Shown in pieces: positions 35,148 through 43,282 of a stretch of 64,000 nt of DNA. Under the pieces are notes generated by a model. The model did not search any database and had not been told where the DNA came from. It saw only the letters and a list, made by a program, of their open reading frames with translations. This DNA is from PSRJ01 sp035516375. GTDB taxonomy: Bacteria > Acidobacteriota > Terriglobia > Bryobacterales > Bryobacteraceae. A program made the translations under genes and the position numbers. How positions within the stretch are numbered: position 1 is the first letter of the stretch; every line of letters starts with the position of its first letter. The DNA is taken from assembly GCA_035516375.1 (NCBI GenBank), contig DATJAK010000149.1, positions 62,001 through 126,000 of the forward strand, given 5' to 3'.

Positions 35148-36338
35148 TCACCAGAAATACGTGGCCACTACTTTTGGCGATGTCGGCGATCCGGCGATCA
35201 CCTTCACGTGCAGCACCAGTTGCAGGTTCTTGTTCTGCCAACCGGGGGGCGCGGTCCGCAAGGCTTCCGCCATCAGGTCGGCGTTGGTCACCAGTTCTGC
35301 GCCGGCATCGGTTCCATATTGCGTGATGCCCGCCACTTCCACGAGCATGGCGTGGGTGTCGGGGTGAAACAAGCGCGAGACAATCGCGTAATCTTCGTCC
35401 GTCCGGCGGTCGGCGGGAAGATTGGGCAGCGACCATTGCGTCGCCGCCCCGTTGTCGGTGATCCCGATCGGACGCCGCGTGCCATCGATGAAGTAGCGCA
35501 TTTCCCGGCTGATTTCGCGCCAGCGCGTGTATGAATAACCCACCAGGATGGCCGGTCCCGTGCGCAGATCCTGGAACGAAACATCGTTGCCCACCTTCAG
35601 ACGGAACGGCCGGCCCGTGCGCGTCAGCATGGCAGTCAGGCGCGAGATGGCAATCAAATCGCCGCCGCCCACGAACTGGTCGGTCATCAGCACGAAATCT
35701 TGGGGCTTGGGATTCGGATTCGCCTCGCGGTCCAGGCCGTACACGGGCACAAAAGAAGCTCCCAGCAGAACCGGGGCGCTACCCGTCACCACCGGTGCCC
35801 AGAACTGCGCCATTGGTATATCAGCCGGACGGCTGCGCACCCAGATCACGCCGGCCGCGGCGAAGCAGAGCAGCGCCGCCAGCCCTACCACGAGCGGTCC
35901 GCGGGATTTGGTAGTAGAGGGGATGGCCGGGACCGGCGGGGGCACAATCGAAGGCGCGGCCACGGCTTCGGGAACCGCCGTACCCGCTTCCGGCATTCGA
36001 AATTCGGGTATGTAGGTTCCCAAGGGGAGCTCGATTCGTACCGAGTCGTGGATGCCCTGCTCTGCGTAATAGAGTCCCAGGCGCTTGCGCACTTCTCCGG
36101 CCTTGACGCGCACCGTCGCGTCTTCGCCGGGCTCATAATCGGTCGAGCGGCCGAATACTTCGATCCCGATGGTACGCTCTTTCAGAAGGTCGGCCTGGCC
36201 GTTTAACGTATGCTCCACAACGTACCGCAGGAACTCCTGGCTACGTTTACTGCTGCGGAACTCGTTACTGGCAAGCACCCGGGCCAGCGCTTCGCGAACG
36301 GTTTCCGAAGATAGTTGCGAGCGGCTACCCTCCACCAT
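35148..36338 (-). CDS. Membrane-anchored protein with LKERTIGIEVFGR regulator-like N-terminal domain
   Basis: A 396-residue protein. The N-terminal about 110 residues carry SQEFLRYVVEHTLNGQADLL, KERTIGIEVFGRSTDYEPGE and VRVKAGEVRKRLGLYYAEQG, a domain repeated in many acidobacterial proteins, where it precedes propeller or adenylate cyclase-like parts. A Pro-rich linker leads to one transmembrane helix near residues 148-166 (PLVVGLAALLCFAAAGVIWV). The C-terminal 220 residues include PVYGLDREANPNPKPQDFVL and IVSRLFHPDTHAMLVEVAGI and look extracytoplasmic. I do not recognise an enzyme motif. A signalling role is inferred from the domain layout only. Confidence 0.78.
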   Translation of the reverse strand: MVEGSRSQLSSETVREALARVLASNEFRSSKRSQEFLRYVVEHTLNGQADLLKERTIGIEVFGRSTDYEPGEDATVRVKAGEVRKRLGLYYAEQGIHDSVRIELPLGTYIPEFRMPEAGTAVPEAVAAPSIVPPPVPAIPSTTKSRGPLVVGLAALLCFAAAGVIWVRSRPADIPMAQFWAPVVTGSAPVLLGASFVPVYGLDREANPNPKPQDFVLMTDQFVGGGDLIAISRLTAMLTRTGRPFRLKVGNDVSFQDLRTGPAILVGYSYTRWREISREMRYFIDGTRRPIGITDNGAATQWSLPNLPADRRTDEDYAIVSRLFHPDTHAMLVEVAGITQYGTDAGAELVTNADLMAEALRTAPPGWQNKNLQLVLHVKVIAGSPTSPKVVATYFW

Positions 36339-36456
36339 TGCCCCTCATTCTATCGCGGGAACCGATTGAAAACATAGCGCGTTCGATCCGGTAACGAACC
36401 CAAGCGTAACGGCGCAAAAACCGTTGTGAACTGGACGGCGAGCCACACCCGGACCG

Positions 36457-37908
36457 ATGATGTTAGTAAGTTACGTGAAGATCACAGTGTCCGCGATCAA
36501 AGTGTCACCAAAGATGCGGCCGGTGTTGGACCCGGAGTTTACCCCGGCGGCGCTCTGGACCAGAGCGTATCGCGAGGCCATCCAAGCCGAAGGCCGCGCG
36601 AAGTCGGCGGTTGCGCTCGAGCGCAGCGATGGTTCGGTGTCCGTCTGCCGCACCGAGATATTGCCGCACGAAGGCGTAAACGTGCCGGTGAACTGCCGGT
36701 ATGTCGAGCGTTTACTCAAGTTCCTGCTTTGGCAAAAGGGCGGATACCGCATCACCATTGGTGGCGACCCCGCGCTCGCCGCCTATATCAGAAGTGTCTA
36801 TGCGCCCGATGGCGCGCGCGCATTCGACTATCAATTCCTGGGCGACCGCGTCTATGGACGCCCGATGACGATCGAGAACACCACTTTCGACGCGACCCCG
36901 CCGGAAAAGGAGACAGCCGCGCCGCTTGGCCGCCATTTGGACGGCTACCGCCTCGGGTTCGATCTGGGCGCGAGCGACCGCAAGTGTGCCGCGCTGGCGG
37001 ACGGGCGTGTGGTGTTCAGCGAAGAAATTCCGTGGAACCCCTCGGCGCAAGCCGACCCGCAATACCACTTCGACGGCATCAACGATTCCTTGCGGCGGGC
37101 TGCCGCCAAGCTTCCGCGCGTCGATGCCATTGGCGGCAGCGCGGCGGGTGTGTATGTGGCCAACGAGGTGCGCGTCGGCTCGCTCTATCGCTCGGTCCCG
37201 CCGGCGCTCTTCGAACAACGCATCCGGCGGTTGTTTTTCGATCTACAAACCGCTTGGGGCGGCATCCCGTTCGAAGTCGTCAACGACGGCGAGGTCACGG
37301 CGCTCGCCGGTTCCATGGCGCTGAATGATGCCGCCGTGCTAGGTATCGCCATGGGTAGCAGCCTGGCGGCCGGCTTTGTGACTCCTGCGGGTTCGTTGAC
37401 TACTTGGTTGAACGAACTGGCCTTCGTTCCAGTAGACTATCGCGAATCGGCGCCGGTAGATGAGTGGTCGGGCGATACTGGAGTCGGTGCGCAGTACTTT
37501 TCGCAACAGGCAGTGGGGAGACTGCTGGTTCGCGCCGGTATCGACTTGCCGAACGACATGCCGCTTCCCGCCAAGCTTGAGCACGTGCAGCAACTGGTAG
37601 CAGGCGGCGATGTGCGGGCGCGCAAGATCTTCGAGACCATCGGTACTTATCTGGGATACACCATCGCCCTGTACGACGAGTTCTACGACTTCCGCAATTT
37701 GTTGGTGCTCGGGCGGGTCATGACGGGCGAGGGCGGCAATTTGATTCTCGGCATGGCGAACACAGTGCTCCTGGCGGAGTTCCCCGAATTGGCCGAGCGC
37801 ATCCGATTTCATATTCCGAGCGAGCAGGAGAAGCGCCATGGACAAGCCATCGCCGCCGCCAGCCTGCCGCCGCTTTCCGTGAGGGAACCGACCCATGCGA
37901 TTTCATAA
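36457..37908 (+). CDS. ASKHA/ROK-like sugar kinase homolog with extra N-terminal domain
   Basis: A 483-residue protein. Residues 1-160 form an unassigned domain (ALWTRAYREAIQAEGRAKSA, YVERLLKFLLWQKGGYRITI). Residues from about 165 show the actin-like ATPase pattern: phosphate 1 RLGFDLGASDRKCAALADG, then VEVVNDGEVTALAG-like FEVVNDGEVTALAGSMALND with the catalytic Asp region, and adenosine segment LLVLGRVMTGEGGNLILGMA. The ROK zinc motif CxCGxxGCxE is absent. It overlaps a PIG-L deacetylase gene by 14 nt, and that one overlaps a SIS gene by 4 nt, so a sugar or amino sugar is the likely substrate. The start is uncertain; ATG at 36514 is a good alternative. Confidence 0.78.
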   Translation: MMLVSYVKITVSAIKVSPKMRPVLDPEFTPAALWTRAYREAIQAEGRAKSAVALERSDGSVSVCRTEILPHEGVNVPVNCRYVERLLKFLLWQKGGYRITIGGDPALAAYIRSVYAPDGARAFDYQFLGDRVYGRPMTIENTTFDATPPEKETAAPLGRHLDGYRLGFDLGASDRKCAALADGRVVFSEEIPWNPSAQADPQYHFDGINDSLRRAAAKLPRVDAIGGSAAGVYVANEVRVGSLYRSVPPALFEQRIRRLFFDLQTAWGGIPFEVVNDGEVTALAGSMALNDAAVLGIAMGSSLAAGFVTPAGSLTTWLNELAFVPVDYRESAPVDEWSGDTGVGAQYFSQQAVGRLLVRAGIDLPNDMPLPAKLEHVQQLVAGGDVRARKIFETIGTYLGYTIALYDEFYDFRNLLVLGRVMTGEGGNLILGMANTVLLAEFPELAERIRFHIPSEQEKRHGQAIAAASLPPLSVREPTHAIS

Positions 37909-38773
37909 TTCCGCCGCAGATGTTTTCGTCCCCGATGGCGTCGGGCTTCCGGAGGCGCTCGCCCGCACTACGCATCTGGCAATTTCCGCGCATCAGGACG
38001 ATCTCGAAATCATGGCCTACCACGGAATCGCCGAATGCTTCGGGCAGCGCGACCGATGGTTCACCGGAGTGGTGGTCACCAACGGCGCCGGCAGCGCGCG
38101 CAATGGAATTTACGGCAACTACACTGATGCCGACATGCAGCGGGTACGCATTACCGAGCAGCGCAAAGCCGCGTATGTCGGCGAGTATGCTTGCCAGCTG
38201 CAGCTCGGCTTTACCAGCGCGCAAGTGAAAGACCCGCAACAGACCGCTGTAGTGGAAGATCTGGAAGCGATCCTGCGGGCGACGAAACCCGACTTCGTCT
38301 ACCTGCACAACCTGGCGGACAAGCACGATACGCACGTCGCCGTAGCATTGCGCTCGATCGCCGCGCTGCGCCAAACACGCGCCGAAGTGCATCCGAAGAA
38401 AGTCTACGGCTGCGAGGTATGGCGCGATCTGGATTGGATGGTGGACGAGGACAAGCAGGTATTGCCGGCTTCCGCGCGCCCGAATCTGGCCGCGGCGCTG
38501 GTGGGTGTGTTCGATTCGCAGGTGAGCGGCGGCAAGCGCTACGATCTGGCAACCGCCGGCCGGCGGCTGGCGCATGCCACCTACTACGCATCCCACGAGA
38601 CCGACCAAGACCCGGCCATCAACTTCGCCATGGACTTGACTCCGTTGATCGAAAACCCGGAGCTACCGGTGCTCGAGTACGTCGCGGCCTTCATCGACCG
38701 CTTCCGGAGCGACGTGGAGCGCCGCGTGCAAGCAGCGCAACCCAAACAGGCCTCCTCGCCTGCGCGCACGTGA
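37895..38773 (+). CDS. PIG-L family deacetylase
   Basis: A 292-residue protein of the zinc-dependent PIG-L/LmbE family. The first zinc motif (normally AHPDDE) is here AISAHQDDLEIMAYHGI, with Gln in place of Pro; YLHNLADKHDTHVAVALRSI supplies the later His. VVVTNGAGSARNGIYGNYTD and RITEQRKAAYVGEYACQLQL also fit. Members remove acetyl groups from GlcNAc-containing molecules. The gene overlaps both neighbours, so it is the middle of a tightly coupled operon with a sugar kinase homolog and a sugar isomerase, consistent with turnover of an N-acetylated amino sugar. No signal peptide is seen, so action is cytoplasmic. Confidence 0.88.
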   Translation: MRFHNSAADVFVPDGVGLPEALARTTHLAISAHQDDLEIMAYHGIAECFGQRDRWFTGVVVTNGAGSARNGIYGNYTDADMQRVRITEQRKAAYVGEYACQLQLGFTSAQVKDPQQTAVVEDLEAILRATKPDFVYLHNLADKHDTHVAVALRSIAALRQTRAEVHPKKVYGCEVWRDLDWMVDEDKQVLPASARPNLAAALVGVFDSQVSGGKRYDLATAGRRLAHATYYASHETDQDPAINFAMDLTPLIENPELPVLEYVAAFIDRFRSDVERRVQAAQPKQASSPART

Positions 38774-39831
38774 CCACTTCGAAGATGCTCGAAGAGACCC
38801 GGCAGCAGCCGGAGACGCTGAGCCGGACTCTCGAACACGGGCTGCGTGCCGTACGCGCCTTAGAGAAACGATTTGCGAAGGCGCGCCCGAGATTGATCGT
38901 GATCGCAGCCCGAGGCACTTCCGACAACGCCGCGCAATTCGGCCGCTACCTCATCGAGATGACGACGGGCATTCCGGTTTCGCTGGCCGCGCCCTCGATC
39001 GTTACCCTGTATCACCGCGCCGTCGATCTGCGGGAAGCGCTGGTGGTCGGCATCTCGCAATCCGGCGAATCGACCGATATCAACGCGGTTCTCGAAGACG
39101 CGCGCCAGCGTGGCGCCATCGCCATTGGCATCACCAACCAGGCGCGCAGCACCATGGCCAGAATTGCCGATCATGTGCTGCTGGTGCGGGCTGGGAAAGA
39201 GAGGAGTGTAGCCGCCACCAAGACTTACACGGGGCAGTTGCTGGCGCTATACCTGCTGGCCGCTACGTTGGGCGGGCATGTCCACGGCGACGATCTCCGC
39301 CGCATTCCCGATTGGGTGGCCGGGGTGCTGCGGCGCGAGGCGGAAATTGCGGAAGCAGTCGAGCGCTACCGCTTCATGGGCGGGACGGTGACGGTCGGCC
39401 GCGGCTTGAACTATGCGACCGCTCTGGAGTTCGGGCTCAAGCTGATGGAGACCTGCTATGTCCTGGCGGAGCGCTTCTCGGCGGCCGACCTGATGCATGG
39501 GCCCATCGCCATGGTCGAGCATGCGTTTCCGGTCTTCGTGTTTGCGCCACCGGGCGTCACGTGGCCCTCCATCTCAGACGTTTTGGACCGGCTCGATCGC
39601 CTGAAGGCCGACACCCTGGTGATTACCGACCATAGCAACGGCCACGCCCGCGGGCGCGTTCGCGCTATCGAACTGCCGGCGCAGCCGGGACGGCGCCACC
39701 CCATTCCTGATCTCTACACGCCCATCCCCTACATCGTTCCCGCGCAATTATTCGCGGCGCACCTGGCCGTGGTCAAAGGCTTTGATCCCGACCGGCCACG
39801 GAGTTTGACGAAAGTCACGCGGACGATGTGA
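38770..39831 (+). CDS. SIS-domain protein, GlmS isomerase-like amino sugar enzyme
   Basis: A 353-residue protein starting at GTG 38770, which overlaps the previous stop (GTGA). It has two SIS modules as in the isomerase half of GlmS: RLIVIAARGTSDNAAQFGRY, VVGISQSGESTDINAVLEDA, SVAATKTYTGQLLALYLLA, then VTVGRGLNYATALEFGLKL and FSAADLMHGPIAMVEHAFPV. The glutaminase half of GlmS is missing, so it is more likely a deaminase/isomerase of a glucosamine 6-phosphate-like compound than the biosynthetic synthase. With the kinase-like and deacetylase genes it would complete deacetylation, phosphorylation and deamination of an amino sugar; this order is an inference. Confidence 0.88.
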   Translation: MTTSKMLEETRQQPETLSRTLEHGLRAVRALEKRFAKARPRLIVIAARGTSDNAAQFGRYLIEMTTGIPVSLAAPSIVTLYHRAVDLREALVVGISQSGESTDINAVLEDARQRGAIAIGITNQARSTMARIADHVLLVRAGKERSVAATKTYTGQLLALYLLAATLGGHVHGDDLRRIPDWVAGVLRREAEIAEAVERYRFMGGTVTVGRGLNYATALEFGLKLMETCYVLAERFSAADLMHGPIAMVEHAFPVFVFAPPGVTWPSISDVLDRLDRLKADTLVITDHSNGHARGRVRAIELPAQPGRRHPIPDLYTPIPYIVPAQLFAAHLAVVKGFDPDRPRSLTKVTRTM

Positions 39832-39833
39832 GC

Positions 39834-39957
39834 TAGTGGATAGTGTGGGGTCGGGCCTTACGGCCCGCCGCCGGGCTTCTGCCCGGCGCGCCGCGCGGAA
39901 GCGCGGCGGCAGCCCGGAAGGGCTGCTATCGGTCGCAATCATCGGGTCATTCCACTA
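39834..39957. repeat. Array of four adjacent hairpins inside an outer stem
   Basis: Four back-to-back hairpins fill the gap between two convergent genes: CGGGCC/GGCCCG (39852-39867), CGCCGGGC/GCCCGGCG (39869-39888), GCCGCGC/GCGCGGC (39890-39907) and GCAGCCC/GGGCTGC (39909-39926). The last two close GGAA loops, which are of the GNRA type. TAGTGGA at 39834-39840 pairs with TCCACTA at 39951-39957, so the whole can fold as a multi-branched structure; the right outer arm lies in the 3' end of the glycosyltransferase gene. It may be a REP-like dispersed element, a bidirectional terminator, or a structured RNA. Confidence 0.7.
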
Positions 39958-41132
39958 TCGGCTTTCAGAATGGAGCGGTAAAGCTGGAGCGTTCGGCCCA
40001 CCATGGTTTCCAGGCTGAACTCCTGGCGGGCGCGGCGAATGCCGGCCGACCCCAAGGTCCGGCGCAACTCGGCGTCATCCAGAAGTCGATTCAACGCGGT
40101 GGCCATGGCGTCGGAGTCAGCGGGCGCCACGGTCAAACCGGTTTGGCCGTCAAGAGAAACGAACGGTACACCGGAATCGAGAGCGGTGTTCACCACCGGA
40201 AGGCCCGCGGCCATCGCTTCGATCTGCACGATGCCGAACGCTTCACTGCGCGCCACCGAGGCCAGCGCGAAGATCTGAGCCGCGTGGTAGTACGGGATCA
40301 CGCGCTCGTTCTGGACTTCACCCACAAGCACGACGCGCTCGGCGATCCCCAGTTCGGAGGCAAGTTTCAGAAGATCGGCGCGCAACGGTCCACCGCCAAT
40401 GATCAGCAGCTTGCCGTTGACGCGCGCCATCGCGCGGATCAGGTATTCGAAACCTTTGTAGTACACCAACCGGCCGACGCTCACGATCAGCCGCTCGCCG
40501 TACTGCTGGCGAACCCGCGCGACCTCGGCGGCATCGACGCGTTCGAACTGCTCCAGATCGATGCCATACGGAATCACGTGACACCGGTCGCGAACCGTAG
40601 CCAACACCGGTGAGGTGGCGAGGTAGTTAGGCGAGGTGGCGATCACGGCCGAACTACGGCGCAAGGCGGCGTCGAGAAGTGGCTGGAACAGAGAACCGAG
40701 CACCTTGTGCTTCACCGTGTCGCTGTGATACGTGAAGATCGCCTTGCCCCGATGACCGCTGGCGAGATAAGCCATGATGGCGGTTGGATTGGGCAAATGG
40801 ATGTGGATCAGATCGGCCGTCGAGTCGCGAATCGCGCTCACCATCGCCGGTGAAAGGGGCGTGGAAAACAGTTTCAGCGGAGTGGAGATCCGCACCAGAT
40901 TCACGCCGTCCAGAACTTCGCGCGTGCTCCCACGACGGTCGTTGGAAACGATCACGCGCAGGTCGAGTGTTTTGGTCAGTTCGCGTGAGAGGGCCTGCAG
41001 GTGGGTCTCGATCCCACCCATGTAGGGCGGATAATACTTGCCCACGTGCAGAACCTTCACACCGTTCAAGGCCGATCGGACATCTTTGGCAGAGCTCGGC
41101 TCTGTCCCACTTTGTCGCAACTCGGCGCTCAT
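39939..41132 (-). CDS. GT4 glycosyltransferase
   Basis: A 397-residue cytoplasmic glycosyltransferase of the GT-B fold. The N-terminal domain has VLHVGKYYPPYMGGIETHLQ and LIHIHLPNPTAIMAYLASGH; the C-terminal one IVSVGRLVYYKGFEYLIRAM, KLLIIGGGPLR and the EX7E nucleotide-sugar motif SEAFGIVQIEAMAAGLPVV. It is the last gene of the exopolysaccharide locus and overlaps the epimerase gene by 4 nt. It should add one retained-configuration sugar to the lipid-linked repeat unit; the donor is unknown. Its 3' end contains part of the hairpin array. Confidence 0.92.
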   Translation of the reverse strand: MSAELRQSGTEPSSAKDVRSALNGVKVLHVGKYYPPYMGGIETHLQALSRELTKTLDLRVIVSNDRRGSTREVLDGVNLVRISTPLKLFSTPLSPAMVSAIRDSTADLIHIHLPNPTAIMAYLASGHRGKAIFTYHSDTVKHKVLGSLFQPLLDAALRRSSAVIATSPNYLATSPVLATVRDRCHVIPYGIDLEQFERVDAAEVARVRQQYGERLIVSVGRLVYYKGFEYLIRAMARVNGKLLIIGGGPLRADLLKLASELGIAERVVLVGEVQNERVIPYYHAAQIFALASVARSEAFGIVQIEAMAAGLPVVNTALDSGVPFVSLDGQTGLTVAPADSDAMATALNRLLDDAELRRTLGSAGIRRARQEFSLETMVGRTLQLYRSILKADSGMTR

Positions 41133-42169
41133 GCCACTGCGGGAGTCATTTCAAGGAACATTTGGCGATTCTGGCTGATCCAGTCGTAGAGAAGATCGAG
41201 ACCTTGCGCGCAGCGGATCTTGGGGCTCCAGCCCAGCTCCGCTTGGGCACGGCGAATGTCGCTGATGAACACCTTCTGATCGCCCGGTCTCCAATCGGAC
41301 AAACCGTACGGGAGTTTCTTGCCGCGGCGCTTGTCGATATACGCCAGCAGTTCGATGAGCGATAGCACGTTGTCCGGGCCACCGCCGATATTGTAGGCAC
41401 GGCCTGCGATCTTGCCCGCCGCCCGAAAACCCGCGTCGTACGCATCCAGCAGGTCATCGATGAAGAGAACGTCGCGTACCTGCTTACCATCGCCGTAAAC
41501 CGTGATCGGCCGGTCCAACTGGCTGGCGATCATGAACCACGCAACCCAGCCCTGGTCTTCGGCGCCGAACTGCCGGTAGCCGTAAATGCAAGATTGGCGG
41601 TAGACCAGGGTCCGCAGGCCGTAGATCCGGTGGTAGTCGATGACGTACTGATCGGCCGATCCCTTCGAGCATCCATAGGGCGAGTGGAAATCCAGGTTGT
41701 TTTCCTCGGAGACGCCGTGCGGCAGCGATTGGTAAGCATAACGGCCGTTCTTTTCGGCTACGCCCACACTGGTCATTTCCCCATAAACCTTATTCGTGGA
41801 TGAGTAGATGAGCGGCGCCGTCATCTCCGCCTGGCGCATAGCTTCGAGCACATTGAACGCGCCGAGCGCATTCACTTCGAAATCCTCGCGCGGCAGGCGA
41901 ACCGAGGTGGTCACCGCAACCTGCGCCGCCAGATGCAATACCTGGTTGGCGTCGGCATGCCGTTGGAAAACACGCGCCAATTCGTCCGCGTTGCGAATAT
42001 CGAGTTGCACGAACTCGAGCGAGCCTTGCGGGCGAAGCCATTCGAGGTTCTTCGAAACGCCGTCACGGCACAAGCTATCGATCACTACCACTTGGTGGCC
42101 GCGTTTCAGATAGCGGCTGGCGGCATTCGCCCCGATGAATCCGGCCCCTCCTGTGATCAGGGTTTTCAT
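41129..42169 (-). CDS. NAD-dependent nucleotide-sugar epimerase (CDP-paratose 2-epimerase-like)
   Basis: A 346-residue extended short-chain dehydrogenase. The Rossmann motif is GGAGFIGANAASRYLKRGH; catalytic residues are in SSTNKVYGE and in SPYGCSKGSADQYVIDYHRI (YxxxK with Cys inside). LVYRQSCIYGYRQFGAEDQG and VRDVLFIDDLLDAYDAGF match the RfbE/CDP-tyvelose 2-epimerase group, although UDP-sugar epimerases are related. AGGA lies 6 nt before the ATG. It probably makes a sugar donor for one of the neighbouring glycosyltransferases. Confidence 0.87.
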   Translation of the reverse strand: MKTLITGGAGFIGANAASRYLKRGHQVVVIDSLCRDGVSKNLEWLRPQGSLEFVQLDIRNADELARVFQRHADANQVLHLAAQVAVTTSVRLPREDFEVNALGAFNVLEAMRQAEMTAPLIYSSTNKVYGEMTSVGVAEKNGRYAYQSLPHGVSEENNLDFHSPYGCSKGSADQYVIDYHRIYGLRTLVYRQSCIYGYRQFGAEDQGWVAWFMIASQLDRPITVYGDGKQVRDVLFIDDLLDAYDAGFRAAGKIAGRAYNIGGGPDNVLSLIELLAYIDKRRGKKLPYGLSDWRPGDQKVFISDIRRAQAELGWSPKIRCAQGLDLLYDWISQNRQMFLEMTPAVA

Positions 42170-42190
42170 CTTGATTCCTTTCTGGCCGCG

Positions 42191-43201
42191 CTAGCTGACT
42201 TCCACCATCGCCGACGCGCCATGAAACGTAGAACCGACTAACTCCATGTCCGAGTGCACCATTTCCTTGACTAACGCCACGAAATTCACCGCCGGCTTCC
42301 AACCCAGGACCTTCTGCGCCTTAGAAGTGTCGCCGATCAAAAGATCCACCTCCGCCGGACGATAGACCGCTTCATCTTTGCGGACATAGGCATTGTAGTC
42401 TAGGCCCACTTCACCGAAAGCCTTCTCACAAAATTCGCGCACGCTATGAGTTTCTCCGGTAGCAATCACGTAGTCATCGGGATTGGGCTGCTGCAGCATC
42501 AGGTGCATGGCGGACACATAGTCGCGTGCATGACCCCAGTCGCGCTTGGCTTCCAGATTGCCAAGTTTCAGTTCCGAAGCCAGTCCGTGCTTGATGAGGG
42601 CGACGCCGTAAGTGATCTTACGCGTCACGAATTCGAAGCCACGCCGCGGGCTCTCGTGGTTGAACAGAATGCCGTTCGAGCAGTACATGGCGTAAGCTTC
42701 GCGGTAGTTCATGGCCAGGTGAAATCCGGTCACTTTGCTGATGCCGTAGGGACTGCGCGGATGGAAGGGGGTCGCCTCGCCTTGCGGCGTCTCTCGCACT
42801 TTGCCGAACATTTCGCTGGAACCGGCAAAGTAGAACCGGCAGTTGGGCTGTAACTCACGTAATGCCGCGAGGACGTAATGCGTTCCGTTGATATTGGTGT
42901 TCATGGTGGAAAAGCCATCGGCGAAGCTTTCCGCCACAAAACTCTGCGCCGCCAGGTGGTAACATTCGTCGAACTGAACCCGGCTAAAGATGTTGAAGAT
43001 GCTGGGATAACTTTCGAGACTGCCGGGGTGGAGCTGGATTCGATCCAAAATATTGCGCAGCCGGCTCAGCCTTTGTTGCGGCTGCTCAAGGGCGACGCGG
43101 CGCACCAAGCCGTGGACTTCATAGCCGAGCCCTAACAGGTGCTCAGCCAGATAACTCCCGTCCTGCCCCGTGATTCCCGTGATTAATGCCTTCTTCTTCA
43201 T
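42191..43201 (-). CDS. gmd: GDP-mannose 4,6-dehydratase
   Basis: A 336-residue dehydratase converting GDP-D-mannose to GDP-4-keto-6-deoxy-mannose, the precursor of GDP-fucose, rhamnose and related sugars. The N-terminus ALITGITGQDGSYLAEHLLG, the GLVRR segment, FAGSSEMFGKVRETPQGEAT, PRSPYGISKVTGFHLAMNYR (YxxxK) and NHESPRRGFEFVTRKITYG are diagnostic. No GDP-fucose synthase (wcaG) is in the window, so the product may be reduced by a gene elsewhere. It starts after an 81-nt gap that holds an AT-rich stretch, perhaps an internal promoter. Confidence 0.96.
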   Translation of the reverse strand: MKKKALITGITGQDGSYLAEHLLGLGYEVHGLVRRVALEQPQQRLSRLRNILDRIQLHPGSLESYPSIFNIFSRVQFDECYHLAAQSFVAESFADGFSTMNTNINGTHYVLAALRELQPNCRFYFAGSSEMFGKVRETPQGEATPFHPRSPYGISKVTGFHLAMNYREAYAMYCSNGILFNHESPRRGFEFVTRKITYGVALIKHGLASELKLGNLEAKRDWGHARDYVSAMHLMLQQPNPDDYVIATGETHSVREFCEKAFGEVGLDYNAYVRKDEAVYRPAEVDLLIGDTSKAQKVLGWKPAVNFVALVKEMVHSDMELVGSTFHGASAMVEVS

Positions 43202-43282
43202 ATATATTCGATGCTTTCAACGCAACAGCTAATTTGCAATGCTTACTAACGTCAACACCCGGCGCCGGCCGCCCGGCCTACA

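Noticed and set aside
36426..37328. 300-codon plus-strand open frame overlapping the kinase-like gene
   Set aside because: Arg-rich out-of-frame translation; the other frame holds the family motifs.
38770..39831. Full glucosamine-6-phosphate synthase (GlmS)
   Set aside because: The N-terminal glutaminase domain is missing.
43202..43282. Internal promoter before gmd
   Set aside because: A TTGACG string is present, but no acceptable -10 box at 16-18 nt could be found.
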